The notes beneath the pieces are model-generated. The model was not told the DNA's origin. It made no database searches and worked only from the letters and a program-made list of their open reading frames with translations. A stretch of DNA of 64,000 nucleotides. Origin: Tetraselmis striata (lineage: Eukaryota; Chlorophyta; Chlorodendrophyceae; Chlorodendrales; Chlorodendraceae). The stretch is taken from NCBI GenBank assembly GCA_006384855.1, contig VCJN01000891.1, forward strand, positions 1 through 64,000. Reading direction: 5' to 3'. Position 1 is the first letter of the stretch, and each line of letters opens with the position of its first letter. Position numbers and translations under genes: made by a program. Positions 11,344 through 22,744 of the stretch are shown here, one piece after another.

Positions 11344-13162
11344 ATTGAGCGCATATTGCCGTTCATTTACAGCGGGGCAATCCGCCCAAACTGCAACGCG
11401 CAGCGGGGCATGCGGCCCATGCAGTGGGGGCTTTGCCGCTGACGCGCCGTCTCCCATGTCCGCCGCAGCATGCGGAGGTCATCGCGCAGGTGGGCGGCGT
11501 TGTGCACTCCTTCGACGGCACGCTGGACGAGCTGCGGGCCGTCCTGACCTTCGAGCGCCTGTGCATTGGTGCGCCGCCTCGCTCCTAATCATACCCTCCC
11601 CCTGTTCCCACCACGCACACCCACATACACCCCTTTTTCATGCAGCGGGGGCGGGGCACCATTTGAGAAGGGGTGCATGTTCCTGGATGTTGACAGTTCC
11701 GTCCCGGGGGCGGAATAACAACATTAGGCTGCAGTGATGCATCAACTACCTGCAACACTGGATTGGATACTTTGCGGGTCACAAAATGATTAACTGTTCT
11801 GCAGCAACAAGTCGGAAGATCCGCATGGTTTTCGTGGTGTATTCTGGTATGGGTATATTTGTAAAACATGTAAACGTGGTGCATTCTGACAAATAAAGTT
11901 TTTCTCAATTCGCATTGGGGGGGGGGGGGGGGGGGGGGGTCAAAGGAAGATAACATGGCGCAAACCAAAAGCATAATTACGGGCGTTGCCCCCCCCCCCC
12001 CCAAATTCCTTTGGCGCCCCTCTTATTGCGAAGCGGCGTGACCTCAGTACCCGAGGCGGTGCTGCCCGCAGGCATCAACGGCTGCTCGCTCAAGACGGCG
12101 GACAACCTGGGCGTGATGGCCGCCGTCCCAACCGGCCGGCTCATGATCGAGACGGACTGCCCCTGGTGCGACATCCGCCCCTCGCACGCAGGTACCACCC
12201 GGCATAACGCCCCCCCTCCCCCCCCCCCCCCCCCCTTTCCCCCCCTTTAGCCTCTGCTCCCCTCATGCTCTGCCCCCATTCCCCTGTTCCCTTCCCCGGG
12301 TTGGTCCCTCTTTGGGGCTCGCACAATGCCGCCAGAGTATTCCGGGGTGATGCACCTGCCTCTACCGGGACATTTATTGGGTTCGCGGGTCGAATCAAGA
12401 AATGAAATATTTTGCAGCAACAGGTCGCAGGATCTGCGCGATAGAAGCGGTGCGTTGTGGCCCACTCGAAGAGAAATAGGGCTACAAGTGTGTACGCGTT
12501 CCTCTCGTCTGCAGCGCGGGGGTAAAAAACGGCGATACACCGCGAACCCAAAGCGCGGTTACAGTGCGCTGAGAGCCTCCCCCCGACCCCCCCCCCCCCC
12601 CCCCCCCTCCCATTTACGCAATTGCCCCGCAGGGAAGCAGTACGTCCAGACGAGCTTGGAGGTCCGTCCCCACCGGTGGCCCAAACTCCCAGCACATCAA
12701 CTCCGCCATGGGGGGGGGGGGGGGGGGGGGGATTTCGGTCTGCTGATGGATGCCAGACGGACCCCCTGTGCACTCGATCAGGAGCGCGGACTTGCCGGTC
12801 ACTGAAGCTGCCACAGTGGTAGCTTAGCGGGGTTGGCTGATTGGTGCCACTGCGCCTGGGGGCCTGACACCCCGCATGCTGCCGCAGGCCAAGGACAAGA
12901 AGAAGCACAGCCCGGAGCTGCTGGTGAAGGGGCGCAACGAGCCCTGCAACATCAGGTCCCCTCCCCCCCCCCCCCCTAGGTGAGGTGTAATATGTGTGTC
13001 TGTGTGTCTGTGTTCTTCAGCGAGAGAGAGAGAGGGAGAGAGAGGGAGCGAATTTGCAGCAAGAAACCCAATATCGAATGTCTTATTATAATACGGGGGC
13101 CGGAGCACCTACAAGAGACCTTCCAATAAGCGTTACATTGGGCTTGTGTGTGTGTGTGTGTT

Positions 13163-13204
<42 letters not shown>

Positions 13205-13947
13205 AATTTGCAGCAAGAGACCCAATATCGGATGTCTTATAATGAATAAGGGGGCCGGAGCACCTACACGAAACCTTCCTATAAGCGTTACATTGGGCTT
13301 GGATGGGACCTATGCGACAACTCTTTATAGTTCCGCTGTACTTTGGTTTTACATCAGACCTCTGGCAGGATAGGCAGTGCTCTTGGTTGCACGTCGTGGC
13401 ACCCGTGGACAGGCTGCAGACACGTCATTGGCAGCTGGCCAGTATCCGCCCATGCTGTTGGTAAATGTTGCCTCGGCGGTAAAAGCGCCCCTGACCCCGG
13501 CTAACCTCGAAGCGTCCATCGCCTGGTCTGCGGCCGGTGACGACGCGCCGATACGGATAGAAGGCGCGCCGGTCTTGAGTGTACGTAGTCCGGCAAACGT
13601 AACCGTGAATGAATGAATGAATGAATGAATGAATGAATGAATGAATGAAAGGATTCGTGAATTAGGGTTTCATGGATTCACACGGGACGTCACTCCGCAT
13701 GAACGGCGCTTGTACATCAGGCCGTCTCCCCTAATTAAGCCACAGCTCGACAGGCTGCGCTGGAGATTATGTTAGATGGGCATTGTAGCAGTGTCTGTTG
13801 CCGGCGTGCCCTACCGACAGGCAAGTGCTGGAGGTGGTGGCGGGGCACCGCGGCGAGGACGACTTGGAGCGGCTGGCGGAGGAGGTGTACGCCACCACCG
13901 CGCGGATGTTCTTCCCTGGCGCCCGCGGCGACGGGCCGCCGGCCTAG
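7509..13947 (+). CDS. TATDN1: TatD family metal-dependent deoxyribonuclease, TATDN1 type
   Basis: Complete 11-exon model: 7509-7521, 7895-7999, 8569-8643, 9068-9223, 9616-9706, 10755-10806, 11469-11568, 12072-12191, 12633-12661, 12888-12955, 13821-13947. The sum is 936 nt (311 residues), with every junction in phase; human TATDN1 is about 297. TatD enzymes are TIM-barrel metal-dependent DNases acting in DNA processing and apoptosis-related DNA fragmentation. Motifs seen in order: MRFIDIGANL at the N-terminus, [13 protein letters not shown] (Glu113), FLHLR (His150), VHSFDG (His177), ETDCPW (Asp226) and GRNEPC. These match the known metal ligands. The usual Cys of FLHCR is Leu. Exon 1 codes only four whole residues. 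Intron 6 has a GC donor (GAG/GCAAGC). Introns hold five copies of MITE family C and many C runs. No N-terminal targeting signal is obvious. Confidence 0.93.
7808..7850. repeat. C-rich homopolymer tract, TatD intron 1
   Basis: An almost uninterrupted C run with two or three T breaks on the sense strand, about 45 bases before the exon 2 acceptor. It creates a spurious polyproline reading frame that should not be annotated as protein. Confidence 0.9.
8139..8319 (-). mobile_element. MITE family C copy 1
   Basis: In TatD intron 2. The ends read GGTGCGCCGACGCACCTATGAGAACCC (one end, minus strand) and a matching GC-rich TIR at the other. The core CCTACCTGTCAGAGGTCAAA is the family signature in reverse. 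About 180 bp. Confidence 0.65.
9296..9453 (-). mobile_element. MITE family C copy 2
   Basis: In TatD intron 4. The core CCTACCTGCCAGAGGGCAAA and the end TTAAATGTGCGTTGGCCG match the family in reverse orientation. Confidence 0.65.
10399..10453. repeat. (GT)n-rich microsatellite, TatD intron 5
   Basis: GTGTGTGT interrupted by GGGT units, immediately before a MITE family C copy. Confidence 0.9.
10458..10632 (+). mobile_element. MITE family C copy 3
   Basis: In TatD intron 5. The forward core TTGACCTCTGGCAGGCACGG is followed by CACCGCTCCGGCGCC at the right end. The left end reads CGGCCAATACGCCTATAACAACCC. Confidence 0.65.
11093..11268 (+). mobile_element. MITE family C copy 4
   Basis: In TatD intron 6. 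The left end is GCCGGCGCATCTAGTATGAGA, the core TTTGACCTCTGGCAGGGCAG, and the right end TTTATAACCGCGCCGGCGCC. Confidence 0.7.
11312..11342. repeat. (CA)n microsatellite, TatD intron 6
   Basis: About 15 uninterrupted CA units, 125 bases before the exon 7 acceptor. Confidence 0.95.
12988..13270. repeat. Imperfect tandem duplication (~155 bp), TatD intron 10
   Basis: A unit made of a GT run, TTCTTCAGCGAGAGAGAG, and then GGGGGCCGGAGCACCTACA occurs at about 12,990-13,150 and again at about 13,147-13,290. The second unit leads into a full MITE family C copy, the first into only its left part. This suggests duplication of a MITE edge plus its flank. Confidence 0.7.
13256..13402 (+). mobile_element. 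MITE family C copy 5, 3' end degenerate
   Basis: In TatD intron 10. The left end is CGGAGCACCTACACGAAACC, the core CATCAGACCTCTGGCAGGAT. The right TIR is decayed. An adjacent partial left end lies near 13,093-13,150. Confidence 0.55.
13605..13650. repeat. (GAAT)n tetranucleotide microsatellite
   Basis: About eleven consecutive GAAT units in TatD intron 10. Confidence 0.95.
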
Positions 13948-14192
13948 CGCCTCGAAGCCCGCGTCTGCGCGGAGGTCGAGCCCGGCGGGGCGGCGCATGG
14001 GGCGGAGATGACTTGGATGTGCTGCTCTCTCAGTACCGAGCTAGACTGACCCCCCCCCCCACCCCCGGAACCTTTGCAAGCTGGCCTTGAAAGTTTTTAA
14101 TACCACGACCATGCTCTGGGTTCACTATGAATTGCGTATGCCATTGTCATGCTGGGCACGGCATTCGTCTGCGCCCTAAAACCCCAAGGTCA

Positions 14193-14633
14193 TCCAGCGA
14201 AGCGTCGATTTTTCGGCGGTGAGCTTTATTGCCGTACGGGTACCCGTATAGTGCAGCGGATCGGGCCTATAGGTGCATGACTAAAGCGCTTATCTACTGG
14301 CATGTACTACTAAGTACTATAATCCACCCACCCGCCCGCCCGCCCGCCCGCCCACGGTCCTTAATTACGCAGCCGTCCGATTACGATCTCACGGTTGGGA
14401 GGCTATGAGTACTGGTTCTCGCTACTCGCTGCTGGTATTGATGGAAAAAAAACTCTGGTACTGGCAAAGCGCTGGCAATGCGAACGCTCGCTGCTGGTAG
14501 CGACTACTTCAAAGCGCTGGCAATGCAATTCATGGAACTGTAGGCCAGTGATATAGAACCCGTTCTTTTCAAAATTTCTGAAAAATCGACGCATCGCTGA
14601 TTCAACTGTCAAGTTACTTCATATGTATGATTA
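14193..14633 (+). mobile_element. Repeat family D copy 1
   Basis: Homologous to 22,171-22,744 over its whole length. Near the edges, CAGCGAAGCGTCGATTTTTC and, inverted, GAAAAATCGACGCATCGCTG form about 20-bp (sub)terminal inverted repeats. It contains the palindrome-like GTACGGGTACCCGTAT, a CCCG run and several GTACTGG/CTCGCTGCTGGTA units. No ORF. A non-autonomous DNA element is the likely nature. It lies between the TatD gene and the minus-strand glycosyltransferase. Confidence 0.7.
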
Positions 14634-14664
14634 TTGACCCCCCTCCAAAAGCGTGAAGAACTAC

Positions 14665-14842
14665 GGGTGGCGACTGCGCACCTATAAGATCCCTTGTTAT
14701 AAGCGCCTCACATTGGGCTTGCATGCAACCTATAAGAGCATTCGCTACAGTCACCCCATAGATTCGTCTGCGTATGACCTCTGGCAGGCAGGGCGGGTCC
14801 TTATTTGCGGCGGTGTTCTTTAAACCGCGCCGGCACCTGTAT
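14665..14842 (+). mobile_element. MITE family C copy 6 (intergenic)
   Basis: The left end GCGCACCTATAAGATCCC, core ATGACCTCTGGCAGGCAGGG and right end TTTAAACCGCGCCGGCACC make a nearly complete family member about 180 bp long. Confidence 0.7.
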
Positions 14843-15198
14843 GTCTAACCTGGTCACCTATGGGAATATACACCACAATGCCCATCCCGGAATCCCCGAC
14901 GCGATGCTTCCAAACGGTTCATCATCTTTCTGACCCGCAAACCAAATTTATTAATGGTGTGGTGTAGCTGCAAGTGAGACTTGGTGACCTGCGTCGATTA
15001 CATGGCATGCTCGCAGCCCCGCGATGTATATTTATTATCGAACACAATGAATGTGATCTGACGCGCTCGGGCTCTGGGCCGGTGGCTGGACACCGAGGCG
15101 GTGATGGCGATGGCAAGCGCTGGCTGCAAGGGCCGACGCGATGCGTCCTGGCAAATGGGGTCCTGGCAGCTCCCTGGACGTGCATGCTTGGACGGGGC

Positions 15199-18043
15199 CT
15201 ATCTAGACTCCTGCCCCGCGGGTGGCAGGCTGTACGGCTCCCACTCCTCCTTGAAGTGGCCCTCCTTGAGCCACGGCTTGCGGCTGCCCGTCCAGTGCAG
15301 GATCCGCGCGGCCGCCAGCTCCACCGGGGACAGGTGGGGCGTGGTGTAGCCAAGGCCGCAGGTGTTCCACCTGCCATCCAGCACCTGAGGGCAGGTGGCA
15401 TGCGGGCGGGCACGGTGAGACGGCGCTTTTTGTCGTGGCTGCAGTGCCCCTGCGCTGCGCGTGTGTATGTAGGCGTTACTGTGAGCCGCCGCGGACATGA
15501 GAAACACTGCAAATGATGATCCGTCACGCCTACTGGAGGTTAACTACACAGAACCATCTCAAGCATACCTACATGTTTATGGATTTGTATTGTGTTCTAT
15601 GGTTGCCGACCATCTATGGTTGCCGACCACCATTTAACATCTATGGTCGCCGCCGAGGTGACAAGAAAACTGCGAGTGAGAACCTGCCCTGCCTGCCAGA
15701 GGTCAATCGTGGACGACACTGCAGCGAATGTGGGTATAGGTTGCAGTTGCAAACCCAACTTGAGGCTCATCATGCTACGGGTCCTTGTACATGCGTCGGC
15801 GTCCTTACGATACAAATCCCCATCGATTGACCCCAATTCAAGGCTTCATATCTTTCTGCTTCCCAAAAGGTGCACAGCTGTGCGGAGCCGCCGGGCACAG
15901 TTATGTTTGATGTCGGAGTTGGGAGATACTCAGCCACGTCCTTGCTGCCGTGCGTCGCCCATGGCGTTACCGAGCGAGGGTGCAGGAGTCAGTGAGTCGC
16001 AACCTGACACACTCATAGTCGGACCATACTAGCGAGAGATACACCAATTAGCTAGTTCATCGCGCATCGTCATGCAGGAATATGTTGATACGAGGAATAT
16101 GTTGTGACGAGGCGCTTGTGCCGGCAGGATTATTCCCTTTTACCCCTCCGGACATTTTCACTCCTTCCGGTACCGCTCAGCCGCTGCGACTCTGAACCAA
16201 AGCTCTAAGAACTGCCCTCCTTCTGGTCAAGCGATCACATACCGTGAACCGGAAAGTCCGCAACGAGGGGAAGGGGGGAGGGGGGGTGGGTCCCAGAGCG
16301 CAGCGCCCCTGTGCGCACCTGCGTGTGGTTGGCTACCGCCATCACAAACGCCGGCTGCTGGTTGCCCTGCAGCCAGAGCTTCGCGCGGCGATGGCTGTTG
16401 TAGAGCAGCGTGATGCGCGACCCCACGCTCAGCTGCCTCATCATCCGCAGGTCCATCACAATCACGCCCGTGTTGTACATGCAGCCGCCGGGATCTGGGG
16501 CCGCGGTGAATGGCGGCGGGGCAATGCACCATTCCGGGACAAACCTCAGCGCCGGAAGCAAAGCAAAGTAAACACCCAAACCAAAGTGACGCAATCTTTT
16601 CCCACGACGCCACATGGGATGTTCGTATGTATGTCGATATATAAAATAATATAGGCGTTAGTACCATGGTCACAGCCGGACATCCAACACAAGTGGGCCC
16701 GGATGATGCCCATTAGCCATCCCCGGACCACAGCAACGGGCGCGTTCAACCATACCATACCATAGCATGTAGGTGGTGGATAGATTAGAACATATCAGAA
16801 TATACTACGAATGAAAACGGAAACGTATGATGGATGCTGCGAGGCATTTCATCAAGTAATTAGGCATCCGATGCTTGAGGCACACGAGCACGCATTTGGG
16901 TGCGAGGAGGGACAGTGTCTGTGGTCGCACCTTTCAGGAAGTGTTTGACAAGCAGGCTGGAGAAGTCGTAGTGGCGGTGGAGCACCTTCTTGCAGTTCCT
17001 CGCCATCATGACCGCCCGCCCCACCTTCATCCTCGCGCCCCACAGCTCGCCCAGATCGCCCTGCCCGCGCGGCGCCAGATCGAGCAGAGCCCCGTCTTTA
17101 TATCTTCGCATATGATGCCGGCGAGCGTCCGCAAGCTATGCCGAGCGCGCGGAAATGGGAAAACGTCGGAATGGCTCACCTTGACGATGGTGTCGGCGTC
17201 CAGATAGATAACCTTCTCCACACCCAGCGGCAGCAGCATCTCGTGCGCCCAGTTGCGCGCAAAGTTGGGGATGTTGGCCAGGTCCGCGCGGTCCGTCGCG
17301 CGCGCCTGGCTCATGGCCACCTGCGCTCGGATCTTCTTGTAGGCGTCGCTGTGGTTGCGCAGCAGGAGCATGTGGAACTGCCCGCCGCCGCACAGGCAGG
17401 ACGGGGCGTCTCGCCGCTCGCTTATCTCCGCACAGTCGGGGGCCTCCCGCAGCTTTGGCGGAGGCATCATATTAACGGCGGGCCTGGCGGTAACGAATGA
17501 GACAATTAATTATGTAGGAGCGCAAATATTATTGATCTTATTTTAGAACTACAACAGCGATCGATCTAGCTTCTATATGTATCATTGTCTCAACTCACAC
17601 GAGCAGACAGCATACCTCGGGCACATATAGCCAGGTGCATCATGCAGCGATCCGTGGCCCAAGCTTTTGGTTTGATTGTACCGAGTCAGCGTCTCGCACA
17701 GCGCCGCCGCGTCCTCGTGCGCCGGCACCATGAGGTGGAACCTCAGCGCGCCCGGCCGCCGCGCGTTCGCCAGCGCCGAGAAGATGGAGGGCGCCACCGC
17801 GGCGAGCGCCTCCTGGTCTATGGTGTACAGCACGTGCACGGGGTCTCCCCCTGAGCAGAGCAGAGGATGGGTATCCGGCATGGTGGGGATACGCCCTCCA
17901 GGACGGCCCTTTCCCAGGGACACGCTTGCCCTGTCCCTTATCGCTGCCGCTGGGACCGCGTCACCCGGCTCGCTCTCGCACATGCCGCCTCCCAGAAGTG
18001 CTAGCACGGACGCGTACAGAACCTGCACGGCACGAAACCGCAT
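15199..18043 (-). CDS. Family 8 glycosyltransferase, paralogue 1
   Basis: Five exons: 18043-17616, 17420-17180, 17060-16931, 16494-16319, 15384-15199. Total 1,161 nt, 386 residues, all in phase; the exon 2 acceptor (ATAAG/C) is the weakest call. GT8 enzymes transfer a sugar from a nucleotide sugar with retention, usually in the Golgi lumen. The N-terminus has a hydrophobic signal or anchor (AVQVLYASVLALLGGG). Then come VHVLYTIDQEALAAVAPSIF, the metal-binding DAD in [23 protein letters not shown], and the C-terminal ILHWTGSRKPWL, the GT8 HxxGxxKPW motif. It is closest to its divergent neighbour (18,962-21,888) and lies head to head with it. It has one intron (17061-17179, between the codons of IVK and GDLG) that the neighbour lacks. 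Intron 4 carries a MITE. The donor and acceptor sugars are unknown. Confidence 0.88.
15640..15812 (-). mobile_element. MITE family C copy 7
   Basis: In the last intron of the minus-strand GT8 gene. The core CCCTGCCTGCCAGAGGTCAA in reverse; ends degenerate (ATGCGTCGGCGTCC). Confidence 0.6.
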
Positions 18044-18961
18044 CTCGCACCGTCCAAAATGTGCGGATCCAGTCGCACAAATAGGGGGCTGCTATTTCTT
18101 GTATTGCTACGAAGAGCGTTTCGTAAAGGTTCGTGGCAGGCTGACGGCTGCTACCTATGGCAGAAATACCGGGGCGTCATGCTGGGAGGGCGTTATTGAG
18201 ACGGTGCGCGGGGCGGGCGGTTGGCGGCGCGCGATGGAGTGCCCAGCTGACTCGCGTGCCAAGTCTATAGTTCTGACAGGCAGGCTTCGGAAATCACTTG
18301 CGTTTGGGGTAGTGACGGCCTCGCCTTTCGGAGCTTAGGCCGACGTGCTGGTCGCTGCTGGCATGTCGACATGCTGTGGCCAGCGCAGTGAACGGTCCCG
18401 CCGGTCCGCTCTGGCCAGTTTTACTGGCATGTACGGGTTAGTAGGAAAGTGGCGGGATCTTAGATTGATTCCCGTACCAGTACGGGTGAAATACTTTCAC
18501 CAGATGCAGCCGCGGACGTTTTCGTCTTGATAATCCAATTCGGATGTGCCATAACGACCTCATCAAGAACAGCTAGGTCAGCGCGAGGCGCGGCCACCTC
18601 GCGTGGTCGATCCAGACGACACCGCGCATGCTTGGAGGGAAGGGAGGCACGGAGGCGGCACATCCCGTACCGCGCAAACTGGAGAGGCACTTGCTCGGGC
18701 GTATAGGTACTGAGCTGGGTTCCCAGCGCCCGAGCTGACGCCGGTAGACAGTCCTACGCTGCTGCCGCGACCAAGTCCACCAGCGCGCGTCGAGCCGACC
18801 TCCCGTTGTCTGCCAGCAGGGCAGTCTGCGCGGTGCCGAGGTGGCAGCCTGCCGAGCCGCGCAGTTGGTACTCTTCCGAAATATCCTTTCGCCAAGCCGT
18901 GCATTTCTGGCAGCGCTGCTGTCGAACACGCCGCAGCGGCGCTGACGAGGGTCGCGCCAGT
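18044..18961. promoter_or_regulatory. Shared 918-bp region between divergent GT8 genes
   Basis: The two glycosyltransferase start codons face away from each other across this stretch, so it must contain both 5' leaders and both promoters, possibly shared. No convincing TATA box is seen. A longer open frame extends the plus-strand gene upstream to 18,806, but the ATG at 18,962 is preferred because it directly precedes the hydrophobic leader. Confidence 0.5.
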
Positions 18962-19559
18962 ATGTCGAGCAGCTCCCGGCGGCGGGCGGCGATACTGGGG
19001 GCTCTCACCCTGCGGCTGCTGCTGAGCTTCGCGCTGGCCACCGGCACCGACGATACCCGCGACGACCTCGGCGGGCTGGAGTCGGCCGCCTACGCGCCTA
19101 GCAGCGCTGGTGAAGGGGGGGCGCATGCACATGCGCACGTGCTGCGGCACGAGCCGCTCCGGCTCGGCGCCATCCTGAGAGCGCGGCGGGAGGCGTCAGC
19201 AGGAGCGGAAGAGATGGGGAGTGGGCACAGTGCGCAGGCAGCGGCGCCGAACTACGGGCCTTCCCACCCACCCATGAGCTGCGATACGCGCAATCCGATC
19301 CACGTGCTATATACCGTCGATGCCGGCGCGGCGAAATACACGGCGGCCTCCATGTTCTCGGCGCTGGCGAGCGCGAAGGAGCCCGGCCAGCTGCGGTTCC
19401 ACCTCATGGTGCCGGCGCACGAGGACGCGGTGGCGCTGTGCGAGACGCTGCACAAATTCGAACAGAAGAAAACGCTCGGCAAGAAGCATGAAAGCTTCAT
19501 GTGCCCCAGGTAAGCCTCGGCATTCTTAAGACGGAATCGGCTCTCCTGATCATGTATGA

Positions 19560-19639
<80 letters not shown>

Positions 19640-21488
19640 GAACTGAGAGTATTGACGGGCGACCGTCGCAGGGATGCGGTGGAGCCCTTTCGAGAGTCGC
19701 CTCATCCTCCTCCCGATTGCCTGTCACCGCACGCGCACGCGCCGGCCTGCGTGTGCAGCAGCCTGCAGTTCCGCTTTGTCGTGCTGGACAACAACCCCGC
19801 GCTGCTGGCCAAGATCAAGGAGCAGATCAAGCTCAGCATGGCGCGGCACTCGCCGGACCGTTACGACGAGCTGTCCAACATCCCCAACTTTGCGCGCAAC
19901 TGGGCGTACGAGGCGCTGCAGCCGCTGGGGGTGGGCAAGGTGATCTACATCGATGCGGACACCATCGTGAAGGGGGATCTCGGCGAGCTGTGGCGGAAAG
20001 AGTTCCACGACGACCGCTCAGTCATGATCGCGAAGAGCTGCGACAACAAGATGGTAAAGCACATCGACTTTGGGAACAAGATTGTGCGAGCTCTGATCGG
20101 AGGTGATCCATCCCCGCGCAACTCATCAGGTCCAATAAACATGTTCATTTGATATCGATGCGCTCATTGATCCATCCGCACAACCCGACGCATCTGCGGC
20201 CCTCGCTTGATGAGATGGCATGATACGCGCTCACCCGCTGCAGATCCGCCCCATGCTGCATAGTTAATATTTTGAATAGAACAAAGTAAGTATTAAAACT
20301 ATATGAGTTATCATTTACGCACTACTACTAGAATAGGGTTTCTGAATCATTCCATCGCAAACTGGTCCGGTGTTCACCAACACTCCTAGGACATGGTCCA
20401 AGTCGAATCATTACATTTCTTGTGATCCAGGTCCGATTAGTTTTATATGTGTCACTGTATCAAAAGCGTAAACTTTTAGGGCTTATATCCGGATCATATT
20501 ATTAGGTCTAATCGGCGTACCCTACTGCTGGTCATGGCATGTGCGCCGCTGCAGATCCGCCGTCGTGCATGTACAACACGGGCGTGATCGTGATGGACAT
20601 CGACAAGCTCGCGCACTTTGACCTCGGCACCAAGATCAACGAGATGTACATCGAGCATGAGAAGAGCAACTTGTGGAGGGAGGGCATCCAGCAGCCGGCC
20701 TTCATCCTCGCTCTCTACCACCGCATCCAGGTGGGTGCCGCCGCGATGCCCGTGCTTTTTGTTTGCCGCGAGAAATGTGAATACCATTGTACCATCCGGG
20801 TACCATTGGATTGGGCATGCCGGTCCAATAATAAATAAGGAAGGCCGTGCAAGCGCAGCAGCATTACCTAAGTCAGCAATTTCGGGGAGTTTTCGCGGTA
20901 TGTATTGGTGTGTTTTGACGGATTCATCCAATGAATATTTGTTTGCTACTCATGCTCAGGTGGGCCGGGGGGGGGGGGGGGGGGGCAACAACAATGCAAT
21001 GATATGAATATGCAGTAACCCAAAGTTTGTGTGATACCACCAAATGTATAGAGTAATATCACTGCAGCCCGTCATGCAGAAATCAGCTCCAAGTGACACA
21101 GCGAATTTATCAACAAAATACTTACTGCAAGCGTCCAGAATATAATCGCATGTGAATCTCGCATGACTGTGGGCGTCACTGCCTCGAAGGTGCTTGCGAC
21201 CGTTCATGCTGCTTATTATAACTACGTTCTGAACAGTGAATATCGAAGGACAGGCACCAGGAGCTTATTCTACTCCAGCGTGCTAATCCGGGGTTGATTT
21301 GTGGAGTATTGTGGATGCGACGAGCTGTGCAGTGTTGTGTGCAGTTGTACCATACTTGCGGGGATTGTACAAGAGAGCCCGTTCAGCGTATGACGAGAAA
21401 TCCGCGCATACCCCCTAGCTGGTGGGGTATAAATTTTCATATGCATATGTACATACATATATATATATATATGTATATATATATATGT

Positions 21489-21535
<47 letters not shown>

Positions 21536-21888
21536 CAAATACATATACATATACATACACCTATATATGTATATATATGTAAGTGTGTATATATGTATAT
21601 GTATACATATTCGTATGTATTTCACTTACATGCAACCCCTTTCGTTGATTCCCTTTCCCTTTCCGGTGCCACCACCCAGCTCGGACGCGCTCCTGCTGCT
21701 GACCCGTGGCCTGTCTTGCCCCGCAGTCATTGGACTCGCTGTGGAACACCACCGGCCTCGGCAGGGTGAAGCCGATCGTGTCTGCCAGCAAAGTGAACAA
21801 GGCGAAAATACTGCACTGGACGGGGCAGAGGAAGCCGTGGCTGTCCAAGGGGAACTTCAAGGAGCACTGGACGCCGTATGCCATCTAA
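18962..21888 (+). CDS. Family 8 glycosyltransferase, paralogue 2
   Basis: Four exons: 18962-19509, 19759-20102, 20555-20730, 21727-21888. Total 1,230 nt, 409 residues, all phases consistent. A short basic start is followed by a hydrophobic stretch ([16 protein letters not shown]), a signal peptide or signal anchor for the secretory pathway. A Gly/Ala/His-rich stem (about residues 30-95) precedes the catalytic domain: [57 protein letters not shown] (metal-binding DAD), [12 protein letters not shown], and [12 protein letters not shown] (GT8 C-terminal motif). The final exon ends in WTPYAI. Intron 1 holds a (GT)n run of about 36 units, intron 3 a 20-base G run and TA/AG microsatellites. A TGTAA motif lies 75 bases after the stop. 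Acceptor and sugar cannot be told from sequence. Confidence 0.9.
19563..19636. repeat. (GT)~36 microsatellite in GT8 intron 1
   Basis: An uninterrupted GT array filling about 30 percent of the 249-base intron. The 'VCVCVC' reading through it is an artefact. Confidence 0.95.
20966..20986. repeat. G homopolymer in GT8 intron 3
   Basis: About 20 G on the sense strand, far from the donor: one of the few sense-strand G runs inside a gene. Confidence 0.9.
21455..21620. repeat. TA-rich and (AG)n microsatellite block
   Basis: ATATATGTATATAT arrays around an (AG)~22 run, in GT8 intron 3, 110-270 bases before the last exon. Confidence 0.9.
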
Positions 21889-21962
21889 TAGATGACGCCA
21901 AGATGTCCGACCGCACTGGTGACACCGGCACTGACGTTCTGTCTCCCTCACCTGCACTTTAT

Positions 21963-21967
21963 TGTAA
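21963..21967 (+). terminator. Putative polyadenylation signal TGTAA
   Basis: TGTAA 75 bases after the plus-strand GT8 stop. In chlorophyte algae TGTAA replaces AATAAA as the polyadenylation signal. The position is right, but a five-base match alone is weak. Confidence 0.4.
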
Positions 21968-22170
21968 ACCCTAGAGCAGTAACCTAACCCCAGCCCAGAC
22001 ATCCGCAGCTCTCGAGGACATGACACCGCGACATGCTCTATGGTGAAATATCTACCACTCCATATACATATACATATATATATACACATATATGCATGTA
22101 TGATTCCAGGTACCTGTCCAGCGGCTCCCAAAGTCTCGTGGCCCACATTACGCGCATTATTCTCAATACT

Positions 22171-22744
22171 AATCCAGCGAAGCGTCGATGATTTTTCGGC
22201 GGTGAGCTTTATTGCCGTACGGGTACCCGTATAGTGCAGCGGATCGGGCCTATAGCCCTATAGGTGCATGACTAAAGCGCTTATCTACTGGAATGTACTA
22301 CTAAGTACTATAATCCACCCACCCACCCGCCCACAATCCTTAACTACACAGTCGTCCGATTACGATCTCACGGCTGGGAGGTACTGGTACTGGTACTCGC
22401 TACTCGCTGCTGGTAATGGAAAAAAAAACTCTTGTAGCGACTACTTCAAAGCGCTGGCAATGCGAACGCTCGCTGCTGGTAATCCTTACTGGTACTCGCT
22501 ACTCGCTGCTGGTACAGCTGGTACTGGTGTGAATTTCAAAAAGGGCAGTTCCCTAGAACTGCTGGTACTGGTACTGCTGGTACTCGCTACTCGCTGTTAG
22601 TATTAATGGAAAAAAACTCTGGTACTTCAAAGCGCTGGCAATGCAATTCATGAAACTGTAGGCCAGTGATATAGAACCCGTTCTTTTAAATTTTCTGGAA
22701 AACCGACGCATCGCTGATTCGACGACTGTCAAGTTACTTCATAA
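22171..22744 (+). mobile_element. Repeat family D copy 2
   Basis: Same orientation as the copy at 14,193-14,633 and longer, because of extra GTACTGGTACTCGCTACTCG units in the middle. The inverted edge motifs CAGCGAAGCGTCGAT and CCGACGCATCGCTG are kept. Together the two copies bracket the glycosyltransferase pair as direct repeats about 8 kb apart. Confidence 0.7.

Noticed and set aside
7808..12731. Polyproline and polyglycine peptides in open frames
   Set aside because: They are translations of intronic C or G runs that lie outside the exon models.
19563..19636. VCVCVC-type protein reading
   Set aside because: A GT microsatellite inside an intron with good splice sites on both sides.
21270..21625. 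Minus-strand Ser/Leu and Tyr/Ile-rich ORFs
   Set aside because: Translations of AG and TA microsatellites in GT8 intron 3.
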